Of a stretch of DNA of 64,000 bases, positions 50,798 to 61,682 are shown in pieces. A program made the position numbers and the translations under genes. The stretch comes from PFJX01 sp964466195 (GTDB taxonomy: Bacteria; Pseudomonadota; Gammaproteobacteria; Burkholderiales; Thiobacillaceae). Position 1 is the first letter of the stretch. Every line of letters starts with the position of its first letter. The stretch covers positions 1-64,000 of the forward strand of contig CAYXMQ010000012.1 in the NCBI GenBank assembly GCA_964466195.1, read 5' to 3'. The notes below the pieces were generated by a model. That model ran no database searches, was not told the DNA's origin, and saw only the letters and a program-made list of their open reading frames with translations.

Positions 50798-52828
50798 TTG
50801 GCCGTCACATTTCCCAATAGCCCTTTTGCACTGCACCAACCGTTTCCGCCGGCGGGCGATCAGCCTGTGGCGATCGAGCAACTGGTGCAAGGCATCGAAC
50901 AGGGCATGCGCTTCCAGACCCTGCTCGGCGTGACCGGCTCCGGCAAGACCTACACCATGGCCAATGTCATCGCCCGCCTGGGCCGGCCGGCCTTCGTGAT
51001 GGCGCCGAACAAGACGCTGGCGGCGCAGCTGTATGCGGAATTCCGCGAGTTCTTCCCGGACAACGCGGTGGAGTACTTCGTTTCCTATTACGACTACTAC
51101 CAGCCCGAAGCCTATGTACCTTCACGCGATCTGTTCATCGAGAAGGATTCCAGCATCAACGAGCACATCGAGCAGATGCGCTTGAGCGCCACCAAGGCGC
51201 TGCTGGAACGGGAAGACTGCGTCATCGTCGCCACCGTGTCGGCGATCTACGGCATCGGCGATCCGGTCGATTACCACGGCATGATCCTGCATCTGCGCCA
51301 GGGCGAGCGCATCGACCAGCGCGCCGTGATCCGCCGCCTGACCGAAATGCAGTACACGCGCAATGAAATGGAGTTCAAACGCGGCGTGTTCCGGGTCAAG
51401 GGCGACGTGATCGACATCTTCCCGGCCGAGCACGCGGAGACGGCGGTGCGGCTGTCGCTGTTCGACGATGAGGTAGAAAGCATCAGCCTGTTCGACCCGC
51501 TCACCGGCCAGGTCGTGCATAAGGCGGCGCGCTTCACGGTTTATCCGTCCAGCCATTACGTGACGCCGCGCGACGTGGTGCTGACCGCGGTGGAGAAGAT
51601 CAAGCTGGAGCTGGCCGAACGTCTGGAATACTTTCAGACCCACAACAAGCTGGTGGAGGCGCAACGCATCGAACAGCGCACCCGCTTCGACCTGGAACTG
51701 CTGGCCGAACTCGGCTTCTGCAAGGGCATCGAGAACTACTCGCGGCATCTTTCCGGGCGCAATCCGGGCGATCCGCCGCCCACTTTAATCGACTACCTGC
51801 CGCCCAACGCACTGATGTTCATCGACGAATCGCACGTCACCGTGCCGCAGATCGGCGGCATGTACAAAGGCGACCGCGCGCGCAAGGAAAACCTGGTCGA
51901 TTACGGTTTTCGTCTGCCCAGCGCGCTGGACAATCGGCCGCTGCGCTTCGACGAATTCGAAAAAATCATGCGCCAGAGCGTGTTCGTCTCCGCCACCCCC
52001 AGCGCCTACGAAAAAGCGCACGAGCAACAGGTCGTGGAGCAGGTGGTGCGCCCCACCGGCCTGATCGACCCGGTCATCGAAATCCGCCCGGTCGGCACCC
52101 AGGTCGACGACCTGATGTCCGCCATCAACCAGCGCACCGCACGCGGCGAGCGGGTCATGGTCACGACCCTGACCAAGCGCATGTCCGAGCAGCTCACCGA
52201 ATACCTCGGCGAACACGGCATCAAGGTTCGTTACCTGCATTCGGACATCGAAACGGTCGAGCGGGTGGAGATCATCCGCGACTTGCGCCTGGGCGTGTTC
52301 GACGTATTGATCGGCATCAATCTGCTGCGCGAGGGACTCGACATTCCCGAGGTGTCGCTGGTCGCCATTCTGGATGCCGACAAGGAAGGCTTTTTACGTT
52401 CCGAACGTTCGCTGATCCAGACCATGGGCCGCGCCGCCCGCCATCTCAACGGCACCGCCATCCTCTACGCCGACCGCATCACCGATTCGATGCGCCGCGC
52501 CATCGACGAAACCGAGCGCCGGCGCAACAAGCAGATCGCCTTCAATCTGGCCCATGGCATCACTCCGGTAGGCGTGGTCAAGCGCATCAAGGACATCATC
52601 GACGGCGTCTACAACCCGGACGCCGCCGGCCAGGAACTGAAAGCCGCACAATCCCGCGCCAAGTACGAAGTCATGAGCGAGAAAGAGCTGGCGAAAGAAA
52701 TCAAGCGCCTGGAAAAAGACATGCTCGCGGCCGCGAAGAATCTGGAATTCGAGAAGGCCGCCGAACTGCGCGACCGCCTGCACGCGATGAAGAAACAGTT
52801 ATTTGGAGTGGAAGAACACGATGAGTAA
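50798..52828 (+). CDS. uvrB: Excinuclease ABC subunit B (UvrB)
   Basis: 676 residues, TTG start (the next ATG would be 36 residues in). Damage-verifying helicase of nucleotide excision repair. Visible: Walker A GVTGSGKTYT (near 44), the beta-hairpin YYDYYQPEAYVPSRD, IDESHVTVPQIGG, helicase motifs LRQSVFVSATPS-like and RSERSLIQTMGRAARH, and the C-terminal UVR motif (FEKAAELRDRL) that contacts UvrC. Length and motif order normal. The stop overlaps the phosphatase gene by 8 bp. No LexA box recognised upstream. Confidence 0.98.
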   Translation: MAVTFPNSPFALHQPFPPAGDQPVAIEQLVQGIEQGMRFQTLLGVTGSGKTYTMANVIARLGRPAFVMAPNKTLAAQLYAEFREFFPDNAVEYFVSYYDYYQPEAYVPSRDLFIEKDSSINEHIEQMRLSATKALLEREDCVIVATVSAIYGIGDPVDYHGMILHLRQGERIDQRAVIRRLTEMQYTRNEMEFKRGVFRVKGDVIDIFPAEHAETAVRLSLFDDEVESISLFDPLTGQVVHKAARFTVYPSSHYVTPRDVVLTAVEKIKLELAERLEYFQTHNKLVEAQRIEQRTRFDLELLAELGFCKGIENYSRHLSGRNPGDPPPTLIDYLPPNALMFIDESHVTVPQIGGMYKGDRARKENLVDYGFRLPSALDNRPLRFDEFEKIMRQSVFVSATPSAYEKAHEQQVVEQVVRPTGLIDPVIEIRPVGTQVDDLMSAINQRTARGERVMVTTLTKRMSEQLTEYLGEHGIKVRYLHSDIETVERVEIIRDLRLGVFDVLIGINLLREGLDIPEVSLVAILDADKEGFLRSERSLIQTMGRAARHLNGTAILYADRITDSMRRAIDETERRRNKQIAFNLAHGITPVGVVKRIKDIIDGVYNPDAAGQELKAAQSRAKYEVMSEKELAKEIKRLEKDMLAAAKNLEFEKAAELRDRLHAMKKQLFGVEEHDE

Positions 52829-53303
52829 GACCCGTATTTTGTTCGTATGCATGGGCAATATTTGCCGCTCGCCCACCGCCGAAGGCGTCTTTCGCGACAA
52901 GGCCAAGCAAGCCGGACTAAGCGAGGAAGTCGAAATCGATTCCGCCGGCACGCACGACTATCACATCGGCAAAGCGCCCGATGCCCGCGCCCAGGAAGCG
53001 GCCCGCAAACGGGGTTACGTTTTTTCCGATTTGCGCGGGCGCCAGGTCAACGCTGCGGATTTCGAGAAGTTCGATTACGTGCTGGCGATGGACCAGGACA
53101 ATCTGAAGTCGCTGCAACAGCTATGTCCGGCGCATTTGCAGCACAAGATCCGCCGTCTGCTCTCATTCAGCCGCAGCCATCCCAATCTGGACGTACCCGA
53201 CCCCTACTACGGCGGGCGCTCCGGTTTCGACTTGGTGCTGGATATGGTGGAAGACGCAGCGGACGGCTTGATCGAAGAAATCAAACTGCGTTCGCCGGCT
53301 TAA
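52821..53303 (+). CDS. Low-molecular-weight protein-tyrosine phosphatase
   Basis: 160 residues. The catalytic loop VCMGNICRSP has the C-x5-R signature near the N-terminus, and the general-acid Asp is in DPYYGG. The ATG at 52821 is preceded by GGAAG and overlaps the uvrB end; the longer TTG reading at 52803 is less likely. It removes phosphate from tyrosine in proteins, often linked to capsule or stress control in bacteria. Ends before a strong bidirectional terminator. Confidence 0.95.
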   Translation: MSKTRILFVCMGNICRSPTAEGVFRDKAKQAGLSEEVEIDSAGTHDYHIGKAPDARAQEAARKRGYVFSDLRGRQVNAADFEKFDYVLAMDQDNLKSLQQLCPAHLQHKIRRLLSFSRSHPNLDVPDPYYGGRSGFDLVLDMVEDAADGLIEEIKLRSPA

Positions 53304-53319
53304 ACCCGGGCCGGCAAAG

Positions 53320-53355
53320 AAAAAAGCCGGCGCAAGGCCTTGCGCCGGCTTTTTT
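53320..53355. terminator. Bidirectional terminator between the phosphatase gene and rne
   Basis: A6, then the perfect 12-bp inverted repeat GCCGGCGCAAGG/CCTTGCGCCGGC, then T6: a 36-bp palindrome placed between two convergent genes. It should stop both transcripts. Confidence 0.95.
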
Positions 53356-53372
53356 ACGGGCAGGAAACGCGT

Positions 53373-56225
53373 TCAGCCGGCGGAGTTTTGCTCCGTAGAC
53401 GTTGATTTCGTTTCCACCAGAACCAAGGGTTCGGTGACGCCCGTATCCTCCGCCTTCGGACGCGGGCGACGACGCGGATTCGACGGCGGTCCCCATTCAT
53501 TGGGCGCTTCGGCTCCGGTCTGGCCGGCACTCGTGGCTTCGCCGGCAGCGGCACTCTCCGCACGCGTTTCCACTAGAACCAAGGCTTCGGCTGCCGTCGG
53601 CGCGTTGCCGCGTCCGCCGCGGTTGCCCCGGTTCCGACTGCGGCGCGGGGAAGCGGCCGTATCAACCGACTCGTGCTCTGTTGCTGCGATCGGGGCCGCG
53701 GTTTCGACCAATTGCAAACCCGCTTCGGTTACCTCCGTGGCGGTGAGCGGTTCAGGCGCCAGCTTGACCTCCACGGCGGGCTGCGCCGGCTGTACCGGAG
53801 CCCGCACGGGTTCAGGCGCCGCTTCGACCCGAATCACCAATGGCACGGCGTTGTTGTCGCCGGCGGCAGCCGGTGCAGCGTAGTCGTTGCGCTTCGGTGC
53901 GTAAGCGTCCTGGGTTGCTCTTGCAGATGCCGCCTCACCGGCCTGCTCGCCTTCCGCTTCGGCAACGATCTCGCTGACCGTCTGCTCGGCAACGGCGCCG
54001 GCGGATTCCGGGCGACCTTCGCCACGGCGCCCACGTCCGCCACGCCGGCCACGGCGACGGTTGTCGCGCTCCTCGCTACCGATTTCAGCCGGTGCTTCGG
54101 CGTCCATCTGGCTGCCTTCAACCGGCGCGGCGAACACCGGGCTGGGCTCGACAGGGCGCGGCGCTTCGGTGGCGGGCTGACGTTCACGGCGCGGACGCTC
54201 AGGACGCTCACCCCGTTCCGGACGCTCGCCCCGATCAGGGCGGGCTTCGCGATTCTCGCGCGGCTCTTTGGGTTCTGTCCGTTCCGGGCGGGCAGCGCGT
54301 TCAGCAGTCTCGCCGCGCTCCGGTTTGTCGCCGCGCGGTCGCCGCTCGCCGCGCGCCTCGCGCGCTTCTTTCGGCTCGCGATTTTCGCGTTCACCACGGT
54401 TCTCACGCTCGCCACGTTCGCCTCTGCCGTCACGGCCGCGACGCGGTTCACGCTCGCGCCGCGGTTCGGCTTTCTTGACCGGGGCCGGCTTGACTTCTTC
54501 AACCACCGGCTCAGCGCTGCCGAGCAACCAGCCAAACAGGCGACCGAACAAGCCCGGCTTGGCGCTTTCCTGAACCGGAACAGCGGCGGCGGCAACGTGA
54601 GCGGGAGCCGGCTGCGACGGGGTGATGCCCTGCACGACCGGCTGCGGCCGATCGGGTTTGGCGGCGCTGCCGTTGCGCGGCTGCATTTCCTCTTCGACCG
54701 GCCTTTCCACCATGCGATAACTCGGCGCCAGCGGTTCGGTCTGATTGAGCTGATCGTGACGGAAGCGGGCCAGGTTGTAACGCGGCACTTCGAAATGCAT
54801 GTTCGGAATCAACACGATTTCAACCCGATGACGGGCTTCGATCGAGAGGATGTCGTGCCGCTTTTCATTGAGCAGAAAGGTGGCGACATCGACCGGCAAC
54901 TGCAGATGCACGGCGCCGGTGTTGTCCTTCATCGCCTCTTCCTGCAGCATGCGCAACAGGTGCAGCGCAAACGATTCGGTGCTGCGCACATGGCCGGTGC
55001 CGGCACACCGCGGGCAGGTGATGTAGCTGGTTTCGCCCAAGCTGGGTTGCAGGCGCTGACGCGAGAGTTCGAGCAGGCCAAAACGGGAAATCTTGCCGGT
55101 CTGCACGCGAGCGCGATCATGGTGCAGTGCATCACGCAGACGTTCTTCAACCTCGCGTTGATTCTTCTGGTTTTCCATGTCGATGAAATCGATCACCACC
55201 AGGCCGCCCAAGTCGCGCAAACGCAATTGGCGCGCGACTTCGTCCGCCGCTTCCAGGTTGGTGTTGAGCGCGGTCTGCTCGATATCGCTGCCCTTGGTGG
55301 CCTGCGCCGAGTTGACGTCAACCGATACCAACGCTTCCGTGTGATCGATGACGATGGCGCCGCCGGACGGCAACGAAACCTGGCGCGAAAAGGCGCTTTC
55401 GATCTGGTGCTCGATCTGGAACCGCGAGAACAACGGCACCGGGTCGCTATACAGCTTGACCTTGTGGACGTTGGGCGGCATCACGTGCGCCATGAACTGC
55501 TTGGCCTGTTCGTAGATCGCCGGTTCGTCGATCAGCAATTCGCCGACGTCGGGTGTGAAATAGTCACGGATCGCGCGTATCACCAGACTGGATTCCTGAT
55601 AGATCAGGAAAGCGCCGGTCTGCCCCTTGGCGGCGCCGTCGATCGCGGTCCACAACTGCAGCAGGTAGTTCAAGTCCCATTGCAGCTCTTCGACGCTCCG
55701 GCCGATGCCGGCCGTGCGGCCGATCAGGCTCATGCCTGCGGGCACTTCGAGCTGCGCCAGCGCGTCACGTAATTCGTTGCGCTCCTCCCCTTCGATGCGG
55801 CGCGAGACACCGCCGCCGCGCGGGTTGTTCGGCATCAAGACCAGATATCGGCCGGCCAGACTGACCTGGTTGGTCAGCGCCGCCCCCTTGTTGCCGCGCT
55901 CGTCCTTCTCAACCTGGACGATCAGCTCAAGGCCTTCCTTGAGCATTTCCTGCATGCGGCCGCGGCTGAAATCGCCCTTTTCGGCGCCTGGAATGGCGGC
56001 TCGGGAAATTTCCTTGAACGGCAGAAAGCCGTGGCGGTCAGTACCGTAATTGACGAAGCAGGCTTCGAGAGAAGGTTCGACGCGAGTGACAACGGCTTTG
56101 TAAATATTGCCTTTGCGCTGTTCCTTGTTAGCAGACTCAATGTCGAGATCGACCAGTTTCTGGCCTTCGACAATGGCGACGCGGAGCTCCTCCGCTTGCG
56201 TCGCGTTAAACAACATACGTTTCAT
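53373..56225 (-). CDS. rne: Ribonuclease E
   Basis: 950 residues. Endoribonuclease that starts mRNA decay and rRNA/tRNA processing and scaffolds the degradosome. The N-terminal half has the S1 domain, the 5' sensor and DNase I-like region with the metal ligands (SVDVNSAQAT, GGLVVIDFIDMEN) and the Zn-link CPRCAGTGHV (near residue 403). The C-terminal half is the disordered Arg/Glu/Pro/Ala-rich scaffold with blocks of RE, GE and NR repeats, poorly conserved as usual. Long 5' region shared with rluC on the opposite strand. Confidence 0.97.
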   Translation of the reverse strand: MKRMLFNATQAEELRVAIVEGQKLVDLDIESANKEQRKGNIYKAVVTRVEPSLEACFVNYGTDRHGFLPFKEISRAAIPGAEKGDFSRGRMQEMLKEGLELIVQVEKDERGNKGAALTNQVSLAGRYLVLMPNNPRGGGVSRRIEGEERNELRDALAQLEVPAGMSLIGRTAGIGRSVEELQWDLNYLLQLWTAIDGAAKGQTGAFLIYQESSLVIRAIRDYFTPDVGELLIDEPAIYEQAKQFMAHVMPPNVHKVKLYSDPVPLFSRFQIEHQIESAFSRQVSLPSGGAIVIDHTEALVSVDVNSAQATKGSDIEQTALNTNLEAADEVARQLRLRDLGGLVVIDFIDMENQKNQREVEERLRDALHHDRARVQTGKISRFGLLELSRQRLQPSLGETSYITCPRCAGTGHVRSTESFALHLLRMLQEEAMKDNTGAVHLQLPVDVATFLLNEKRHDILSIEARHRVEIVLIPNMHFEVPRYNLARFRHDQLNQTEPLAPSYRMVERPVEEEMQPRNGSAAKPDRPQPVVQGITPSQPAPAHVAAAAVPVQESAKPGLFGRLFGWLLGSAEPVVEEVKPAPVKKAEPRREREPRRGRDGRGERGERENRGERENREPKEAREARGERRPRGDKPERGETAERAARPERTEPKEPRENREARPDRGERPERGERPERPRRERQPATEAPRPVEPSPVFAAPVEGSQMDAEAPAEIGSEERDNRRRGRRGGRGRRGEGRPESAGAVAEQTVSEIVAEAEGEQAGEAASARATQDAYAPKRNDYAAPAAAGDNNAVPLVIRVEAAPEPVRAPVQPAQPAVEVKLAPEPLTATEVTEAGLQLVETAAPIAATEHESVDTAASPRRSRNRGNRGGRGNAPTAAEALVLVETRAESAAAGEATSAGQTGAEAPNEWGPPSNPRRRPRPKAEDTGVTEPLVLVETKSTSTEQNSAG

Positions 56226-56712
56226 GTTTTACCCCAGCGCTCTCGCGCCCCGGGGGACAAACCCCGCCGCACGGCCCCGTTGATCAGGAACTGGGTGCAG
56301 CGGCAATGCGAGGCAGGGGATCAGACGGCGTGTTTAGTTATGTCGCTGAGCGGCTGGTGCATGGTTGAGGTTCATCGTTTTTTTCCCGTCGAATCAGGCT
56401 GTTGGCCACTAAAAGAAGACCAAACCAGGCACTGAACCATACGGGTAATTATCCGGGTGCGGGTCGCGCATATTAATTGCGTTACCATCGCTGCTTTTTT
56501 CGGGCGCTGCCTTTCAGTTTCACCACGCTTATCGACGTTCGTTCAAACCGCGCTAAAGCGCGTAAATGACTATCGCGAACACCGAAAACACCGTGAATCA
56601 GGGGCTGGCGGCCTTAGCCGGTGAGCGAGACAACCGGCGCCCAAAGTCTGTGCGTGGGCAAGGTCTTCAACGCCCCATGTGCATGCTTTTTGAGCAAGGC
56701 GAATATACAGTA
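56226..56712. other. rne/rluC divergent regulatory region
   Basis: About 490 bp without a firm gene. On the rne strand GATAAT (around 56438) with TTAATA 17 bp upstream is a possible promoter; the long leader after it is where RNase E typically autoregulates its own mRNA. The palindrome CGCGCTAAAGCGCG lies at 56549-56562. In the rluC direction the frame is open from 56566, but the peptide there shows no family match. Confidence 0.5.
56549..56562. repeat. REP-like palindrome, copy 1
   Basis: CGCGCTAAAGCGCG. It is related to the two repeats inside rluC (57399 and 57453), which carry TAGCGCTTTAGCGCG or TAGCGCTTCAGCGCG. Confidence 0.6.
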
Positions 56713-57762
56713 ATGCAATCGGCAGGCAAAGCAGCAGTCAGTAAAGTCACGATCGGATCAGAACAAGCCGGACAACGTCTGGACAACTTTCTCTTCCGGT
56801 TATTGAAGGGCGTGCCCAAAAGCCGCGTCTATCGCATGTTGCGTGAGGGTGAGGTGCGGGTCAGCGGTCGGCGTTCAAAGCCGGATTACAAATTGGCCGA
56901 AGGCGACGAAGTGCGCATTCCGCCGGTGCGCGTCGCCGAACCGGCGGCAACGCCGCCGATGTCGCCGATTACGCATCCGTTGCTGGATCGGGTGATCTAT
57001 CGCGATGACGCCTTGCTGGTCATCGACAAGCCGGCCGGCCAGGCGGTGCACGGCGGCAGCGGGGTCAGTCTGGGCATCATCGAGCAGTTGCGCATGGAAT
57101 TGCCCGACGCCCGTTTTCTCGAACTGGCGCACCGCCTCGACAAGGAGACTTCCGGCATTCTGGTACTGGCGCTGAAGCGTTCCGCGCTGGTGGAACTGCA
57201 CCGCATGCTGCGCGAGGGCGAACCACGCAAGACTTATCTGGCGCTAGCGGTAGGCGAGTGGCGCGACCCGGTGCGCCATATCAAGCTGTCGCTGCACAAG
57301 TATCTGACCGAGGATGGCGAGCGCCGCGTCACGGTGGACGATGACGGCCAACGCGCCCACACGGTATTTCGACGCATCAAGGTGGTCGGCGGCCAGCGGA
57401 GTCGTAGCGCTTTAGCGCGTACGAATCCGGCGTGCCAAGAACTGGTGCAGCAGAGCCGTAGCGCTTCAGCGCGCGCGGATCTGGCGCAGCCCTTGCGGGT
57501 GTACAGCCTGCTGGAAGCGGAACTCAAGACCGGCCGCACCCACCAGATTCGAGTCCACCTGGCGGCAGTCAAGCACCCGATCGTCGGCGACAGCAAATAT
57601 GGCGACCCCGAGATCAATCGCATGCTCAAGCGACAGGGATTCAACCGCATGTTTCTGCACTCGGCGCGCCTGGAGATTCGCCACCCGCTGACCGGCGCCG
57701 AACTCAAACTGGAAGCGCCGCTGCCGGCCGAACTACAGGATTTCCTGAATACGCTCGGCTAG
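56713..57762 (+). CDS. rluC: 23S rRNA pseudouridine synthase (RluC) with an in-frame repeat insertion
   Basis: About 349 residues from ATG 56713; an upstream in-frame start at 56566 is open but adds unrelated residues. It has an S4 RNA-binding domain (QRLDNFLFRLLKGVPKSRVY), then the catalytic domain with HRLDKETSGILVLA (catalytic Asp), and KTGRTHQIRVHL. It modifies 23S rRNA uridines 955, 2504 and 2580 in E. coli. Between RRIKVVGG and LLEAELKTGR there is an extra stretch of about 35 residues (QRSRSALARTNPACQELVQQ and onward) encoded by two palindromic repeat units, inserted in frame. Divergent from rne. Confidence 0.93.
   Translation: MQSAGKAAVSKVTIGSEQAGQRLDNFLFRLLKGVPKSRVYRMLREGEVRVSGRRSKPDYKLAEGDEVRIPPVRVAEPAATPPMSPITHPLLDRVIYRDDALLVIDKPAGQAVHGGSGVSLGIIEQLRMELPDARFLELAHRLDKETSGILVLALKRSALVELHRMLREGEPRKTYLALAVGEWRDPVRHIKLSLHKYLTEDGERRVTVDDDGQRAHTVFRRIKVVGGQRSRSALARTNPACQELVQQSRSASARADLAQPLRVYSLLEAELKTGRTHQIRVHLAAVKHPIVGDSKYGDPEINRMLKRQGFNRMFLHSARLEIRHPLTGAELKLEAPLPAELQDFLNTLG
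57399..57486 (+). repeat. Two REP-like palindromic repeats inside rluC
   Basis: Units at 57399-57432 and 57453-57486 match at 28 of 34 positions and each holds a TAGCGCTT-AGCGCG palindrome. Their spacing is 54 bp, exactly 18 codons, so the frame is kept. Related copy at 56549. Confidence 0.7.
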
Positions 57763-57771
57763 CAGCCTCAA

Positions 57772-58946
57772 TCAAAGCAAGGCCAGACCGCGTTCCAGAT
57801 CGGCCTTCAAATCGCCCGGATGCTCCAACCCGACGGCGATACGGATCAGGCCGTCGCCGATGCCGGCCGCCGCGCGCTGTTCCGGCGCCATTCGGCTATG
57901 CGTGGTGCTGGCGGGGTGGGTGATCGTGGTGCGGGTGTCACCCAGATTGGCGGTAATCGACATGACTTGGCTGGCGTCGATGACTTTCCAGGCCGCCTCT
58001 TTGCCGCCGATCAGCTCGAACGCCACGATGCCGCCGCCGGTGGCTTGTTGCCGCATCGCCAACGCATGCTGCGGATGCGATGGCAGCCCGGGATAGAGCA
58101 CGCGTGCGACTTTTGGATGCGCCTCCAGCCAGGTCGCCAGTTCCAGCGCATGCGCGGAATGGGCTTGCATGCGCAGACCCAATGTTTCCAGCCCCTTCAG
58201 CAGCACCCAGGCGTTGAATGCCGAGAGCGTCGGCCCGGCGGTACGCAAAAAAGTATAAACGCCGTCCATCAAGACTTTGTTGCCCAGCACGGCGCCGCCG
58301 AGCACCCTGCCCTGCCCGTCCAGATATTTGGTGGCGGAATGGATGACGATGTCGGCGCCCAGTTGCAGCGGACGCTGCAGAGCCGGCGTACAGAAACAGT
58401 TGTCCACGGCCAGCCAGGCGTTCGCCTGATGCGCGACTTCGGCCAGCGCACGGATATCGCTGACCTCGGTAAGCGGATTCGACGGCGATTCGACGAAAAA
58501 CAGCCGCGTATTCGGCTTCACCGCCGCGCGCCATTCATCGGGATCAGTCGGCGACACGAAGCTGGTCTCAACGCCAAAGCGCCCCAGGATGTTCTGGAAC
58601 AGTTGCACCGTGGAACCGAAAATCGAACGCGAAGCGACGACATGCTCGCCGGCCTTCATCAACCCCATCACCGTGGCCAGTATGGCCGCCATGCCGGACG
58701 CGAAGGCGACGCAGCGCTCGGCGCCTTCGAGCGCCGCCAGACGATCCTCGAACATGCTGACGCTGGGGTTGGTGAAACGAGCGTAGATCGGCCCGGCCTC
58801 GGCGCCGGAGAAGCGCGCGGCGGCTTCGGCGGCGCTGCCGAACACAAAGCTGGAGGTCAGAAACATCGCCTCGGAATGCTCCTGGAACTGGCTGCGCTGC
58901 GTGCCGGCGCGGACAGCCAGCGTATCGGGATGAAGTCCGTCGAGTT

Positions 58947-58950
<4 letters not shown>
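57772..58950 (-). CDS. metZ: O-succinylhomoserine sulfhydrylase
   Basis: 392 residues. Cys/Met-metabolism PLP enzyme that makes homocysteine from O-succinylhomoserine and sulfide. Motifs: IYARFTNPSVSMFEDRLAAL, CVAFASGMAAILA, SPSNPLTEVSDI, and the PLP lysine in SATKYLDGQGRV. Start overlaps the purF stop (ATGA), the standard purF-metZ arrangement of this group. It is the last gene of the trpA-to-metZ operon and converges on rluC. Confidence 0.95.
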
Positions 58951-60464
<1,514 letters not shown>

Positions 60465-60475
60465 GACGGATGCCT

Positions 60476-60961
60476 TTAATAACGAATCAACGCCGCCAGA
60501 TCAGGCGGCAACCAGGGAAGAAATTTGCTCGCCATTTGCTCGAGCGGAACACGGCTCAACGACTGCTGCCAGGTCTGCGTCTTCGGCACGGCGGTCAAAC
60601 CGGCAATCAAGGTCAGTCCAAGCAGGGCAATCGTGCCGCGCAACACGCCAAACAGCGCACCCAAAAAGCGATCATAAAAACCCAAGCCGGCCAGACTGAT
60701 CAGCTTGCCGAAAATGGCCGCGGCCAGACTCGCCAGGATCAATATCAATACAAAAACCAGCAGCAACGCCGCTGCATAACGCAATCCCGGGCTATCGAAG
60801 CCAGGCAAGGCCGGTGCAAGCACAGGCGCGATCAGTTTCGCGCCATAAAAAGCCAGCACCCAGGATGCCAGCGACAGCGATTCACGCGTCAAACCGCGCA
60901 TCACGCCGAGGAAAATCGACAGCGAAAGAATGGCGAGCACGATCCAGTCCATTGAAGTCAT
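60476..60961 (-). CDS. cvpA: CvpA family membrane protein
   Basis: 161 residues with four predicted transmembrane helices. Family marks: DWIVLAILSLSIFLGVMRGL at the start, LDRFLGALFG-type helix (FYDRFLGALFGVLRGTIALL), and a Trp/Pro-rich end. Originally named for colicin V export; a general role in membrane homeostasis is suspected. The ATG at 60961 or the fourth codon may be used. Between the SPOR gene and purF in the usual operon order. Confidence 0.93.
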   Translation of the reverse strand: MTSMDWIVLAILSLSIFLGVMRGLTRESLSLASWVLAFYGAKLIAPVLAPALPGFDSPGLRYAAALLLVFVLILILASLAAAIFGKLISLAGLGFYDRFLGALFGVLRGTIALLGLTLIAGLTAVPKTQTWQQSLSRVPLEQMASKFLPWLPPDLAALIRY

Positions 60962-60968
60962 CGCGGTC

Positions 60969-61682
60969 TCACGGCCCCAAAAGTATTGGACTGAAGCCCT
61001 TGGCCTTGAGTTTGGCCTGCATTTCCATCGCCCGCTCGTGCTGCGGCATCGGGCCGACGCGAACGCGATACTGGCCGCTGCTTTCGTTCAGCGTGGCCTT
61101 GAAGCCGGCCGCAGCCGCTTTTTCCTGCAGCTGACGGGCATTCGTCTCGCTGGTGAACGCGCCAAGCTGCAGAAAATATCCCTGGCTGGAAAACTGGCTA
61201 TCGGGCTTCAACGGCGGTTTCGCTTCCGGCTTCGGCTCCGGCTTGCCTTTTTCTGCGGCCGGCTTGGCCGGCGCAGGCGACTTCAACTCGACCTTGGCCG
61301 GCGCGCTTTCCGGCTTGCTCGCCGGCGCCGGTTTAGCGAGCTCGTTCACGGGTTGGCTTGCCGTTTTCGCAGCGGCCTCTACTGGCGAACTCGACGAGGA
61401 CGGCGCTGGCATCGGAGTCGGTTCGGCGGCTTTGGCTGCCGGCTCGGCAGGCACGGATACGGCCCCCGCAGGCGGCGTATCAAAAGGCGTATCTTGCGCC
61501 GGGATGCGAATATCGACCTCCGGCCCCAACGGCTTCGGCTCGCTATCCAGCAGCATCGGCAAAGCTACGACGACGGTCAGCGCAATAGCGACCGCGCCGA
61601 CCAAACGCCGCCGCGCGCGCCGACGCAATGCAAGCTCATCCTGAGTGACAACAAGTTCAGCCATTACTGTTGATTCCGCCAT
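60969..61682 (-). CDS. SPOR-domain protein
   Basis: About 237 residues from ATG 61682 (ATG 61664 is equally possible; both overlap the folC 3' end). A short cytoplasmic start, one transmembrane helix (VGAVAIALTVVVALPMLL), a long Pro/Ala/Lys-rich linker and a C-terminal SPOR domain (YFLQLGAFTSETNARQLQEK, YRVRVGPMPQ). SPOR domains bind denuded peptidoglycan at division sites, so it probably works in cell division (DedD-like). Place in the folC-SPOR-cvpA-purF operon is standard. Confidence 0.9.
   Translation of the reverse strand: MAESTVMAELVVTQDELALRRRARRRLVGAVAIALTVVVALPMLLDSEPKPLGPEVDIRIPAQDTPFDTPPAGAVSVPAEPAAKAAEPTPMPAPSSSSSPVEAAAKTASQPVNELAKPAPASKPESAPAKVELKSPAPAKPAAEKGKPEPKPEAKPPLKPDSQFSSQGYFLQLGAFTSETNARQLQEKAAAAGFKATLNESSGQYRVRVGPMPQHERAMEMQAKLKAKGFSPILLGP

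Noticed and set aside
56566..56712. N-terminal extension of RluC to the ATG at 56566
   Set aside because: The extra 49 residues have no family match and lie within the shared rne/rluC control region; ATG 56713 gives the normal start.
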